From: Winogradskyella sp.
GTDB lineage: Bacteria > Bacteroidota > Bacteroidia > Flavobacteriales > Flavobacteriaceae
Assembly (NCBI RefSeq): GCF_028282165.1
Contig: NZ_JANQIM010000033.1
Span: 62,001 to 126,000, forward strand
Length of the DNA: 64,000 bases
Direction: 5' to 3'
The notes under the pieces: generated by a model
The model's input: only the letters and a program-made list of their open reading frames with translations
What the model was told of the DNA's origin: nothing
Database searches by the model: none
Program-made: the position numbers and the translations under genes
Part shown: positions 45,360 to 54,466 of the stretch, in pieces
How positions within the stretch are numbered: the first letter of the stretch is position 1
Layout: every line of letters starts with the position of its first letter

Positions 45360-46904
45360 CTATTTCATTCGCATCAGCCAATGCTTTACATCGACTTCAA
45401 CTTTAATTAAATCTTTTAGTTCTTCAATCTTAACGCGCTTTTGCTCCATCGTGTCTCTGTACCGTACAGTAACGGTATTGTTTTCTATACTTTCGCCATC
45501 TACCGTAATACAGAATGGCGTGCCAACTGCATCTTGTCTTCTGTAACGTCTACCTACAGCATCTTTTTCGTCATAAGCGACATTAAATTCCCACTTAAGC
45601 TCATCAACAATAGCTTTTGCCATTGTGGTTAGGGCTTCGTCTTTTCTTACTAATGGTAATATAGCAGCTTTTGTTGGTGCAAGCACAGCAGGCAATTTTA
45701 AAACATCACGTTTGGAACCATCCTCTAGGGTTTCTTCAACTAAAGAATTAGAGAATACGGCTAAAAACATACGGTCTAAACCAATGGAGGTTTCTAATAC
45801 ATAAGGTGTGTAGCTTGCATTCTCTTCATGGTCAAAGTATTGCAGCTTTTTACCCGAGTATTCTTCGTGCTGACTTAAGTCGAAATCCGTACGGGAGTGT
45901 ATCCCTTCGAGTTCTTTAAATCCGAATGGGAAATTAAACTCAATATCTGTTGCCGCATCGGCATAAAATGCTGGTTTTTCATGGTCATGGAAGCGATAAT
46001 TATCTTCTCCCATACCTAAGGATTTATGCCACTTTAGTCGTGTTTCTTTCCAATAGTCGAACCACTCTTTTTGTGTACCTGGTTTAATAAAGAACTGCAT
46101 TTCCATCTGCTCAAACTCGCGCATTCTAAAGATAAATTGTCTGGCAACGATTTCATTTCTAAATGCTTTTCCGGTTTGGGCGATACCAAAAGGAATCTTC
46201 ATACGTCCCGTTTTTTGAACATTAAGGAAGTTCACAAAAATACCTTGGGCTGTTTCTGGTCTTAAATATACTGTTGTGGCACTATCTGCTGATGCCCCTA
46301 ACTGCGTACCGAACATTAGATTGAATTGCTTAACATCAGTCCAGTTTTTGCTTCCAGAAACTGGGCATACGATTTCTAAATCTACAATGAGTTGCCTAAA
46401 ACCTTCAAGATCATTTTCTTCCTGTACTCTGGTTAACTCTGCAGTAATGTCATCTATTTGTTTTTGACGACGAAGCACATTGCCATTTGTGGATCTAAAT
46501 TCATTTTCATCAAAAGCATCACCAAAGCGTTTTTGCGCTTTTGCAATATCCTTATTTATTTTTTGCTGAATTTTTTCTCTAAAATCTTCTACCAGCACAT
46601 CAGCTCTATATCGCTTTTTAGAATCTTTATTATCAATTAGCGGATCATTAAAAGCATCGACATGCCCAGAGGCTTTCCAAGTGGTTGGATGCATAAGAAT
46701 GGCGGCATCGATACCCACAATATTATCGTGCATTTGTACCATGGCTTTCCACCAATAGTCCCTTATATTTTTCTTTAATTCAGCACCATTTTGTGCATAG
46801 TCATAGACAGCACTTAAACCGTCATAGATTTCACTACTTTGAAATATGTAACCATACTCCTTTGCGTGAGAGATTACTTTTTTGAATTTGTCTTCGTTTG
46901 CCAT
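45360..46904 (-). CDS. glyS: Glycyl-tRNA synthetase (single-chain alpha2 type)
   Basis: A class II synthetase that charges tRNA-Gly. The 514-residue protein shows class II motif 2 (FRNEIVARQFIFRMREFEQMEMQ region), TAQGIFVNFLNV, the HSRTDFDLSQHEEYSG segment and motif 3 (ETSIGLDRMF), followed by an anticodon-binding domain (about 400-510). This is the eukaryote-like dimeric form, not the alpha2-beta2 GlyQS pair. It begins at the ATG at 46904, right after a promoter box that overlaps the terminator of the upstream gene. Confidence 0.96.
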   Translation of the reverse strand: MANEDKFKKVISHAKEYGYIFQSSEIYDGLSAVYDYAQNGAELKKNIRDYWWKAMVQMHDNIVGIDAAILMHPTTWKASGHVDAFNDPLIDNKDSKKRYRADVLVEDFREKIQQKINKDIAKAQKRFGDAFDENEFRSTNGNVLRRQKQIDDITAELTRVQEENDLEGFRQLIVDLEIVCPVSGSKNWTDVKQFNLMFGTQLGASADSATTVYLRPETAQGIFVNFLNVQKTGRMKIPFGIAQTGKAFRNEIVARQFIFRMREFEQMEMQFFIKPGTQKEWFDYWKETRLKWHKSLGMGEDNYRFHDHEKPAFYADAATDIEFNFPFGFKELEGIHSRTDFDLSQHEEYSGKKLQYFDHEENASYTPYVLETSIGLDRMFLAVFSNSLVEETLEDGSKRDVLKLPAVLAPTKAAILPLVRKDEALTTMAKAIVDELKWEFNVAYDEKDAVGRRYRRQDAVGTPFCITVDGESIENNTVTVRYRDTMEQKRVKIEELKDLIKVEVDVKHWLMRMK

Positions 46905-46908
46905 GCTG

Positions 46909-46916
46909 CAAAAATA
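46909..46916 (-). promoter_or_regulatory. Predicted promoter -7 box of glyS, inside the upstream terminator
   Basis: On the minus strand the sequence is TATTTTTG, an exact TAnnTTTG, ending four bases before the glyS ATG. It coincides with the T tract of the terminator at 46910-46943, so terminator and promoter share bases. Because poly-T tracts can mimic the box, it may be accidental. Confidence 0.3.
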
Positions 46917-46943
46917 AAAAACCGCTCAAATTAACAAGCGGTT
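46910..46943 (-). terminator. Terminator after the coiled-coil membrane protein gene
   Basis: A 7-bp stem (AACCGCT / AGCGGTT) followed on the minus strand by a T-rich tract. It ends the 46966-47853 gene. Confidence 0.7.
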
Positions 46944-46965
46944 TCATGAAATTTATAAAATCAAT

Positions 46966-47853
46966 TTATTTTAATTGAATACTTGTACTTCCTAATTTTC
47001 TGTTTTCATGAAAAACATTTATAAAATATGTGCCTTTCTTGAGAGGTCGGTCTTCTTTGTATGTAGCGACAGTAGTACAAATATTTAAGTCTTTATTGTT
47101 AAAGTCAATGATTTCTTTCTTACTGTATATTAAAGAGGTGTTACTAAAAAATACCTCGCCTTTATCAGCAATGATATTATTATCTGGGCTTACGATTTGT
47201 ATGTAAATCTCTTTTTTCCCTTTCTCTGTCAGCGGATTTTCCGTAAGATAAATACAAACATCCATAGCATTAACACGTCTTGCTCTTAAGGTAGCTTTCT
47301 TTTTGGAGTTGTTTATTTTAAACGTATTTACTTCAACACTATTGGCTTTTAAAACTGACGCAATGTCAATGGTTTTATTAAGAGAGTCATTGGCTTCCTC
47401 TAGTGCATTTATGGCTAAGGTGTTTTTTTCTATGGTATTCATAGCGAGGCGTTTCTCTTTCTGTAATCTTAAATTTGCAGAATTAAGAGAATCTACGGTA
47501 GCTAGAAGTACCTTACTTTTGGTTTTTAGTACCGAAAGCTGGTTTTTAAATCTAGTGATTATTGATAAGTCACTTTTTAATAATCTTAGAGAATCTAAAG
47601 CAGTTTTAGTTTCTAATTTTGCTTCTTGGAGCTGTGAAGCCATAAGATCATAATCTTGGCTGAGTTCATCATAACTTGTTAGCATTTCTGATAGTTCTTT
47701 TTCTATCAAAAATTTTTCTTGCTTTAGGAATTCTTCGTAGGATTTAATGGATTTATAGTTTGTAAAACTATAGATTCCTAAAACGGTTAAAACAACCAAT
47801 AAAGAACTTATAATTAATCTGTAGTTAAATAATTGAGGGTTAACTATCATCAT
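46966..47853 (-). CDS. Membrane-anchored coiled-coil protein, unknown role
   Basis: A 295-residue protein with one N-terminal membrane helix (about residues 11-30), a long coiled coil (about 36-165, rich in Glu, Leu, Ser and Lys) and a C-terminal beta-rich domain (about 170-295). It resembles proteins beside glyS and comF in other flavobacteria, sometimes loosely named as chromosome partitioning proteins; no ATPase motif is present, so that name should not be used. Probably an envelope scaffold. A terminator follows and a promoter-like box precedes it. Confidence 0.65.
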   Translation of the reverse strand: MMIVNPQLFNYRLIISSLLVVLTVLGIYSFTNYKSIKSYEEFLKQEKFLIEKELSEMLTSYDELSQDYDLMASQLQEAKLETKTALDSLRLLKSDLSIITRFKNQLSVLKTKSKVLLATVDSLNSANLRLQKEKRLAMNTIEKNTLAINALEEANDSLNKTIDIASVLKANSVEVNTFKINNSKKKATLRARRVNAMDVCIYLTENPLTEKGKKEIYIQIVSPDNNIIADKGEVFFSNTSLIYSKKEIIDFNNKDLNICTTVATYKEDRPLKKGTYFINVFHENRKLGSTSIQLK

Positions 47854-47871
47854 TAATTTCTTAGTTGCATG

Positions 47872-47879
47872 CGAAATTA
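47872..47879 (-). promoter_or_regulatory. Possible promoter -7 box of the coiled-coil protein gene
   Basis: On the minus strand the sequence is TAATTTCG, a one-base variant of TAnnTTTG, 18 bases before the ATG. Confidence 0.3.
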
Positions 47880-47916
47880 GAGTATATTAGAGTGCATTTT
47901 TATTTTATTCGATTAA

Positions 47917-48597
47917 GTGGTAAAAAATTTGTTAAACTTATTTTTCCCGAAAGTCTGTGAAGCGTGTAATAATGTTTTGACAGATAATGAGTTAGTGGTA
48001 TGTGTATCTTGTAGGCATCGATTGCCTGTAACTAACTTTCATTTTGATAACTCCAAAGCCGTTGAAAAAATAGTCTATGGACGTGTAAAACTCGAAAAAG
48101 CGACAGCACTTTTGCATTTTTCAAAAAAAGGGATCGTTCAGCAATTATTACATAACTTAAAATACAGAGGCCATCAACATATCAGTGGTTTTTTGGGGAA
48201 ATGGCTAGCTGCTGAGTTACGTTCGGCAAATTGTTTTGATGATGTTGATGTTGTTGTTCCGGTGCCTTTGTACAAAACCAAGCTGCGAAAACGAGGGTAC
48301 AACCAAGTAGCGCAGTTTGGAAAACAAATAGCCAAAGCATTAGATGTGGAGTACAACGATGATGTGCTTATTAAAGCAAAACCCACTAAGACCAAAGTTT
48401 TTAAAGGAAGGTTGTCTCGATGGAATGATGATAATGCAGTATTCTCTATTTCAGAGGACAAATCGTTACGAGGCAAACATATTTTATTGGTAGATGATAT
48501 GATCACTACAGGTGCTACGGTTGAAGCCTGTGCTGCCGAGTTGTTAAAAATTGATAATATTAAGTTAAGTCTTGCAACCATGGCAATTGCCGATTGA
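47917..48597 (+). CDS. comF: ComF-family phosphoribosyltransferase-like protein
   Basis: A 226-residue protein of the ComF family, which is needed for uptake or processing of transforming DNA in several bacteria. The N-terminal zinc site CEACNNVL...CVSCRHRL (residues 14-35) and the phosphoribosyltransferase core (VVVPVPLYKTKLRKRGYNQ; PRPP loop ILLVDDMITTGAT near residues 189-201) are clear. It starts at a GTG. Whether this strain is naturally competent is not shown. Confidence 0.9.
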   Translation: MVKNLLNLFFPKVCEACNNVLTDNELVVCVSCRHRLPVTNFHFDNSKAVEKIVYGRVKLEKATALLHFSKKGIVQQLLHNLKYRGHQHISGFLGKWLAAELRSANCFDDVDVVVPVPLYKTKLRKRGYNQVAQFGKQIAKALDVEYNDDVLIKAKPTKTKVFKGRLSRWNDDNAVFSISEDKSLRGKHILLVDDMITTGATVEACAAELLKIDNIKLSLATMAIAD

Positions 48598-48652
48598 TTT
48601 TTTCGTTTGTAAGCTTTAAAATTGTTTCTTTGTGCAAAATTATTTTAAGCTA

Positions 48653-50263
48653 ATGCCATTGTCTTTAATGCGAAATTTAAGAATAGTTTTCTTTGCCCTT
48701 ATTTTGGCAAGTTGTGCCAATCGTGGTTCGCCTGGTGGTGGTGAAATAGATCAAGAACCACCAGTAATTATCGAAGAACAGCCTAAAAATTTCTCTACTA
48801 ATTTTAAAGGTGATGAGATTATAATTTATTTTGATGAGTACGTGAAAATAAATGATTTAAGAAAGCAACTTATTATCTCACCACCAATGGATACAGAACC
48901 TGTTATCGTTCCCATGGGTGCTGCAAGTAAGTATATTTCCATTAAGATAAAAGATACACTAAAAGAGAATACCACATATGCGTTCAATTTTGGGGAGAGT
49001 ATTGTAGACAATAATGAAAGTAATCCATATCCTTATTATCGTTACGTTTTTTCTACTGGCGATACCATTGATTCGCTATCGGTAAAAGGCTATGTAGAAG
49101 ACGCTCTACTAAAAGAACCAGACACATTTATATCCGTAATGCTTTATGAAGTAGATTCCTCTTATACAGACTCGATCGTATATAAAGAAAAACCCAGATA
49201 CATTACCAATACCTTAGACAGTGTCACAACATTTAGTATTGATAATATTAAAGCCGGAATATACAAACTTGTAGCGCTAAGCGATAAGAATTCCAATTAT
49301 AAGTTTGACCAAAAAGACGATAAAATTGGGTTTTATGAGGATTATGTTTCGGTTCCTGATTCATCAGAGCATGAGTTGACCTTATTTAAAGAAGACGTAA
49401 ACTTTAAGGCCATAAGGCCAAAACAAGAAGGAGCGTCTAAGATTATATTTCCATATGAAGGCGATTATAAGTCTATACGTATAAAAGTACTAGGCGATAC
49501 GCCAGAGGGCTACCGAACAAGGATTGTAAAAGATCCTGAGACGGATACCCTGTACTATTGGTATAAACCAAAGTTTGAAGTAGATACTACTTTTTTTGTA
49601 GTGACGAACGGAAAGCATATTGACACTTTTAAGCATCGTTTTAGGAAGCTAGATGCGGATTCCTTGGAAATAAATACAATAACTAGGGGGACATTGAACA
49701 CTGAAATGGATTTTACCATTGAAGGTACTGTCCCGTTTACAAGCATAGACACGTCAAAAATTGAATTAATTAATCGAGACTCTCTAAAAATAGATTATAA
49801 GGTTGAATATGATTCCATATTAAACCGCTACAGTTTTCCTATTGAAAAAGAAGAGGCCCAAAAATATTTTTTTAAAATCCTCCCAGGAGCATTTACGGAC
49901 TTTTATGAGGGCATAAACAAAGATACCTTAGATTATACATTCAGGACTAGAAGCAAATCTGAGTATGGTAATATTAGGGTTAATTTAATTAATGCCAAGT
50001 TTCCTTTGATAGTGCAGTTGGTAAACGAAAAGGGCGAAGTACAGTATGAACAGTATGCTACAACGTCACCTATTGTAGATTTCTTTGATTTGTTGCCAAA
50101 AACATACGACCTTAGAGTAATATATGATACCAATGGTAATGGTAAATATGACGCAGGAAATTATTTATTGGGAATTCAACCAGAACGAGTAAGCTATGCT
50201 CCTCAAATAGATGAGGTTAGAGCTAGTTTTGACAATATTATCGAATTTACACTTCTAGATTAA
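48653..50263 (+). CDS. Lipoprotein with SbsA-type Ig-like domain
   Basis: An envelope lipoprotein of 536 residues from the ATG at 48653 (an inner ATG at 48668 is equally possible). The signal ends in LILASC and is followed by ANRGSPGGGEIDQEPPV, an N-terminus shared by many flavobacterial homologues. Residues 35-130 form an SbsA-type Ig-like domain (IIIYFDEYVKINDLRKQL; ENTTYAFNFGESI). The remaining part is strand-rich with no recognised enzyme motif. Its last 17 bases overlap the convergent amidase gene. Role unknown; outer-membrane location is likely. Confidence 0.75.
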   Translation: MPLSLMRNLRIVFFALILASCANRGSPGGGEIDQEPPVIIEEQPKNFSTNFKGDEIIIYFDEYVKINDLRKQLIISPPMDTEPVIVPMGAASKYISIKIKDTLKENTTYAFNFGESIVDNNESNPYPYYRYVFSTGDTIDSLSVKGYVEDALLKEPDTFISVMLYEVDSSYTDSIVYKEKPRYITNTLDSVTTFSIDNIKAGIYKLVALSDKNSNYKFDQKDDKIGFYEDYVSVPDSSEHELTLFKEDVNFKAIRPKQEGASKIIFPYEGDYKSIRIKVLGDTPEGYRTRIVKDPETDTLYYWYKPKFEVDTTFFVVTNGKHIDTFKHRFRKLDADSLEINTITRGTLNTEMDFTIEGTVPFTSIDTSKIELINRDSLKIDYKVEYDSILNRYSFPIEKEEAQKYFFKILPGAFTDFYEGINKDTLDYTFRTRSKSEYGNIRVNLINAKFPLIVQLVNEKGEVQYEQYATTSPIVDFFDLLPKTYDLRVIYDTNGNGKYDAGNYLLGIQPERVSYAPQIDEVRASFDNIIEFTLLD

Positions 50264-51026
50264 AATTATCACGATCCTTTAAGAAACCGAGTTTATTCCT
50301 ATATTTTTTAATGTGATTCTTTTCAAGAGTTACAACATTTACTGCTACTTCATTTACTGGTAAGGTATCTATTCTATGTCCTAAGACATCATAAGCTGCC
50401 GAATGCCCCGTATATTCATAGTTATTGCCATCTAAACCAACACGGTTAACACCAATGCAGTAACTCATGTTTTCAATAGCACGTGCTTTTAGTAAAGTGT
50501 CCCATGCATCGACCCTTACTTTTGGCCAATTGGCAACATATAGTAATAGGTCATAATCTTCTATATTTCTTGCCCATACAGGGAAACGTAAATCATAACA
50601 GATTAAAGGGCAAATCTTCCAATCCTTATAGTCAACAATAACTTTTTCTACTCCAGCGGTATAAACGTTGTGTTCACCTGCGAGTGTAAACGTATGCCTT
50701 TTGTTGTAATGTGTAATTTTTCCTGAAGGTTCTACAAATACTAAGCGGTTAAAGTAATTCTTGTGTTCATAAATGACTAAGCTACCCGTTATAGCTGCTT
50801 TTTTTTCTTTTGCGAGTAGTTTTAACCAAGATATTGTCTTACCATTCATTGTTTCTGCTACTGAAGCTGCATTCATAGTAAAGCCAGACGTGAACATTTC
50901 TGGTAAAACAATAAGGTCGGCACCTTGTATGGTACTGACCTTATCTAGAATATTTTTCCTGTTAGCTTCGGGGTTTTCCCAAACTAAATCGGTTTGTATT
51001 ATAGCAACGGTTAGGGAATTGCTCAT
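50247..51026 (-). CDS. Nitrilase-superfamily amidase (YafV/omega-amidase-like)
   Basis: A 259-residue carbon-nitrogen hydrolase. The Glu-Lys-Cys triad is visible as Glu in LPEMFTSGF (about residue 42), Lys in YNKRHTFTLAGE (about 109) and Cys in LICYDLRFPVW (about 143). YafV/Nit2-type omega-amidases hydrolyse alpha-ketoglutaramate, the by-product of glutamine transaminases. A transaminase of exactly that kind lies two genes upstream on the same strand, which supports this assignment. The start is three bases after the end of the Lys-rich gene. Confidence 0.9.
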   Translation of the reverse strand: MSNSLTVAIIQTDLVWENPEANRKNILDKVSTIQGADLIVLPEMFTSGFTMNAASVAETMNGKTISWLKLLAKEKKAAITGSLVIYEHKNYFNRLVFVEPSGKITHYNKRHTFTLAGEHNVYTAGVEKVIVDYKDWKICPLICYDLRFPVWARNIEDYDLLLYVANWPKVRVDAWDTLLKARAIENMSYCIGVNRVGLDGNNYEYTGHSAAYDVLGHRIDTLPVNEVAVNVVTLEKNHIKKYRNKLGFLKDRDNFNLEV

Positions 51027-51029
51027 GAG

Positions 51030-51329
51030 TTATAATTTTCGTTTTGCTTTTTCGGCTTTTTTAGTCAACTTTTCAATTTTTTCAAGCCATTTACTGTCAT
51101 CTACTGGTGATAATTTCCCTCTTTTCTTTAGCTTTTCGTATTTATTTTGGGCCTTGGCTAGTTTATCTTGAGATTTTTTATAATTAGCTTTGAGCTTTTG
51201 TTCCTTTTTTAAGGCTTTTTCAGCTCTTTTTTGCTCTTTTCCGGCTTTTTTTACTGATTTTTCGAGCTTTTTGGCCTCTTTTTCTTTTTCCTTTTCGAGT
51301 TTTTCTTTCCTTTTTTTTTGCTTTTTCAT
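51030..51329 (-). pseudogene. C-terminal part of a frameshifted Lys-rich protein
   Basis: A 99-residue frame made almost wholly of Lys, Glu, Ala and Arg with a coiled-coil pattern (KEKEAKKLEKSVKKAG), ending in a more normal tail (SPVDDSKWLEKIEKL). Its ATG lies inside the neighbouring frame, and it has no export signal of its own. It reads naturally as the continuation of the exported 51220-51531 frame, from which it is separated by one base at the A9 run at 51311-51319 (minus strand). Losing one A would join the two into a protein of about 165 residues. It may be a true frameshift, transcriptional slippage or a sequencing error. Confidence 0.55.
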
Positions 51330-51531
51330 TTATTTCCGTTTTCTCGGAAATTGTCGCAGCTTCTTTTAAAATGATATATTTTTTTTCGATATTGAGCGTA
51401 TCGGTTACATCTTCACCATTTAAGAATATTTTTTCTTTTTTAACCTCATAGATTTTTCCATCTTTTTTAATCTTTTGTGCTAAAGATACTAATGAAAATC
51501 CTAGAAATAAGATTGTAATGTAAAATTTCAT
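51220..51531 (-). CDS. Exported Lys-rich protein, N-terminal part of a frameshifted gene
   Basis: A 103-residue frame with a signal peptide (residues 1-18, ending SLAQ) and a short domain with KIYEVKKEKIFLNGEDVTDTLNI. After about residue 70 (EKAKKK, at the A9 run) the translation becomes a Lys/Arg-only tail that looks like an out-of-frame product, while the overlapping frame carries the better coiled coil. The intact gene probably ran 51531 to 51030. It sits between an aminotransferase and an omega-amidase on the same strand. No family recognised. Confidence 0.55.
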   Translation of the reverse strand: MKFYITILFLGFSLVSLAQKIKKDGKIYEVKKEKIFLNGEDVTDTLNIEKKYIILKEAATISEKTEINEKAKKKERKTRKGKRKRGQKARKISKKSRKRAKKS

Positions 51532-51581
51532 GTCATTTGTTTTAATTCAAGCTTGAGACACAAGAATGTGAAAAAAGTAAC

Positions 51582-52724
51582 TTAAATTCTACATAAAATC
51601 TCAGCAGCCTTAATCAAAGTTTCATCAGTTTTTGCAAAACAGAAGCGTAATACCATATCGTCTTTATCAGCTTCATTAAAAACAGAAAGTGGAATCGAAG
51701 CGATTTTGTGATCTTTGGTTAATCGTTTGGCAAAATCTACATCGTGCTGATCTGTAATTTCCGAATAATCCAAAACTTGAAAGTATGTGCCTTGGGATGG
51801 TCTAAACTTAAAACGGGATTCAGAGATTAGATTCAAAAATAAATCGCGCTTTTGTTGAAAAAAGTTATTTAGATTTAAATAAGTTTGGGAGTCTTGCATA
51901 TAATCAGCTATGCCTTTTTGAGCAGGATGATTCACAGAAAATACATTGAATTGGTGTACTTTTCTAAATTCGGACATCAAGTATTCTGGTGCGCAGCAAT
52001 ACCCAACTTTCCAACCTGTGTTATGAAATGTTTTACCGAATGAAGCGGTCACAAAACTTCGATGCTTTAAATCGTTAAACAAGCAGACACTTTGATGTAA
52101 TGTTTCATCAAAAACGATATGTTCATATACTTCGTCACTTAGCACAATGATGTTTGTATTCTTGGTTAAGTTTTGAAGCTGCAGCATATCGTCTTTAGAC
52201 CAAACAGTTCCGCTAGGATTATGAGGCGAATTAATAATAATCATCTTGGTCTTTGAGGATAATTTTGAAGCTACCTCCTGCCAATTGATTTTGTAATCTG
52301 GAGCTGAAAGCTGGATGGAAATCGTTTTTCCGCCATTAACTTCAATAGCTGGTTGGTAGCAATCGTAGGCAGGTTTAAAAATGACGACTTCATCATTGGG
52401 TCTTATAAAGGCTGAAATAATAGTATAAATGGCTTGAGTGGCACCGGCTGTTACGGTTATTTCTTTTTCAGGATGATAATTGCTACCGTACAATAGCTCA
52501 TATTTATCGGAAATTCCTAATCTTAAGTCAAGATTACCAGACATCGGCGCATATTGGTTATAACCATTGTTCAAGGCATCCGTAACTAAATCATTTAATT
52601 TTTGTGGACTCGAATAATTGGGGAAGCCTTGCGACAAATTAATAGCGTTATATTGATTGGCCAGTGCACTCATTACCGTGAAAATAGTGGTACCTACGTT
52701 AGGGAGTTTTGAATTGTAATCCAT
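51582..52724 (-). CDS. Methionine/glutamine-type aminotransferase (YbdL-like)
   Basis: A PLP fold-type I aminotransferase of 380 residues. Family motifs are INLSQGFPNYSSP near the start, VTAGATQAIYTII, NSPHNPSGTVW, LSDEVYEHIVFD and the PLP-lysine region SFGKTFHNTGWKVGYC, which closely matches E. coli YbdL (methionine aminotransferase) and kynurenine/glutamine transaminase K relatives. Such enzymes convert alpha-keto-4-methylthiobutyrate back to methionine, often with glutamine as donor. Kynurenine is another possible substrate, of interest because kynA is in the same window, but 29 kb away. First gene of the minus-strand group ending in the omega-amidase. Confidence 0.9.
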   Translation of the reverse strand: MDYNSKLPNVGTTIFTVMSALANQYNAINLSQGFPNYSSPQKLNDLVTDALNNGYNQYAPMSGNLDLRLGISDKYELLYGSNYHPEKEITVTAGATQAIYTIISAFIRPNDEVVIFKPAYDCYQPAIEVNGGKTISIQLSAPDYKINWQEVASKLSSKTKMIIINSPHNPSGTVWSKDDMLQLQNLTKNTNIIVLSDEVYEHIVFDETLHQSVCLFNDLKHRSFVTASFGKTFHNTGWKVGYCCAPEYLMSEFRKVHQFNVFSVNHPAQKGIADYMQDSQTYLNLNNFFQQKRDLFLNLISESRFKFRPSQGTYFQVLDYSEITDQHDVDFAKRLTKDHKIASIPLSVFNEADKDDMVLRFCFAKTDETLIKAAEILCRI

Positions 52725-52897
52725 TCTGAAATATACTATAAGTTAGGCATAAATCAAGATGAAAGTCAACAAAACGTTTCATAAAGGTTAAGCAAAATTT
52801 AAATCGTTACTAAATAAATAAAACTGTAATGATACAGTAAAGATCATTTAGGATATTGGGACTAATAATTTACTTAATTAATCGATTCGACCAGCGC

Positions 52898-54466
52898 GTG
52901 AGAAATTTTTGCATTTTTGTAATTTTTTTGTTTTGCAAGGTTTTGTATGCCCAATCAAGTAGTAAAGAATCTACTTTGTTAGACAAAAAACTTTACAAGC
53001 TTAAGGTTGAATTGGAAACAGCTAAGACGGCGTTTAATGTACCTAAAATTGCTAATGCACAATTAAGGCTCGGAGATTTTTTCAATCAATTGGGGCTGTA
53101 TAGTGAAGCGACTAAGCACTATCAAGCTTTTTTGGATATACATAAGTCCGAAGATTCAGTATTGGTTAATGTTCAAAATGTTTTAGCTAAGATTAATCTT
53201 AATCTCAACAAGTATGAAGACGCTAAGCAACACGCTCTAATAAGTCAAAAGACCTCATCGCAAATCAATTTTCTAAAAGGAAAAGCTGTTTCAAACACTT
53301 TATTGGGAAGTGTATCTGAGAAGCAAAGCAATTACGAAGAGGCTTTGCAATACCAAAATGTTAGTCTATCTATTTTTAAGACTTTGAATGATAGTACTGG
53401 TTTAGCAAGGACCAATGAGAGTATTGGTAGTATATACGAGGACTTAGAGCAATATGATTTGGCTTATAGTTATTTCCTAATGGCATCTCAATATGCGGTA
53501 AACAGTGATAGTGATTTGCAAATAAACATTATAAATAATCTTGGTGATATCTACCGAAAAACAAAAGCCTATGACCAAGCCATTGAGAAGACTCAAAAAG
53601 CACTTCAATTGGCAAAAGATAATAACAATCAAACGCAACAGGTCAGTGCTTTAAAAGACTTATCAAAAATCTATGCTGAACTAGGTGATTTTGAGAAAGC
53701 ATTTCATTATTTGAATAATCAAAGTATTGTCAATGAGAATGAACTTGTGAAGAATAATACGCAATTAATTAGTGCTATGGAGGTATTATATGACGTAAAA
53801 GAAAAAGAGGCTGAGGTTGAGCTGCTTAATAAGCAAAATCAAATAAACAAAGTACAGCAACAAGTCACTTTGGTATTAGCAAGTGCTGCCTTTTTGGCTT
53901 TTGTAATTGGTCTATTATACTGGAACAAGAGAAGAAAGCACGAAAAACATATTTTCGAATACAAACAACAACTTTTACAAGCCGATCTAGATAAAAAAAT
54001 AGTAGAGGAAGAGGCATTAAATCGCGAAATTGATATCAAAATATCATCCCTTACCAATTATAGTCTTCATCTTGCACATAAGAACAAGATGTTATCGGAT
54101 ATTTCTAAAACACTGACAAAACTAAGAGGAAGAAACAACGAGTTAATAGATAAAAAACTCAAGGACTTGGTAAAGGACATTGAGAGCGATCTCGACAATA
54201 AGAGTGAATGGACAGAACTAATGGGATATTTTGGTCAAATTCATCCTGGATATTTTGAAACGCTCAAAAAAGCGGCTTCCCAGAAATTGTCCTCATCAGA
54301 AATGCGCTTGTGCATGTTACTTAGATTAAATTTATCATCTAAAGAAATTGCCGAGATACTTCATATAACTTCCGATAGCGTTAGAATAGCGCGATATAGA
54401 CTCAGAAAGAAACTCCCGCTAGATTCAAAAGAAGACCTACAGGAATACTTGCTCAACCTGCAATAG
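52898..54466 (+). CDS. Membrane-anchored TPR protein with LuxR-type C-terminal HTH
   Basis: A 522-residue predicted regulator. From the GTG at 52898 it has a signal or first membrane segment (RNFCIFVIFLFC...LYAQ), six to seven TPR repeats (about residues 40-310), a membrane helix (VTLVLASAAFLAFVIGLLYW, about 325-345), a coiled coil, and a C-terminal helix-turn-helix (SSEMRLCMLLRLNLSSKEIA; HITSDSVRIARYRLRKKL). TPRs would face the periplasm and the HTH the cytoplasm. A TTG at 52856 gives a longer frame without a better signal. It lies directly upstream of a TonB receptor and phytase gene, so it is a good candidate for their regulator. Confidence 0.8.
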   Translation: MRNFCIFVIFLFCKVLYAQSSSKESTLLDKKLYKLKVELETAKTAFNVPKIANAQLRLGDFFNQLGLYSEATKHYQAFLDIHKSEDSVLVNVQNVLAKINLNLNKYEDAKQHALISQKTSSQINFLKGKAVSNTLLGSVSEKQSNYEEALQYQNVSLSIFKTLNDSTGLARTNESIGSIYEDLEQYDLAYSYFLMASQYAVNSDSDLQINIINNLGDIYRKTKAYDQAIEKTQKALQLAKDNNNQTQQVSALKDLSKIYAELGDFEKAFHYLNNQSIVNENELVKNNTQLISAMEVLYDVKEKEAEVELLNKQNQINKVQQQVTLVLASAAFLAFVIGLLYWNKRRKHEKHIFEYKQQLLQADLDKKIVEEEALNREIDIKISSLTNYSLHLAHKNKMLSDISKTLTKLRGRNNELIDKKLKDLVKDIESDLDNKSEWTELMGYFGQIHPGYFETLKKAASQKLSSSEMRLCMLLRLNLSSKEIAEILHITSDSVRIARYRLRKKLPLDSKEDLQEYLLNLQ

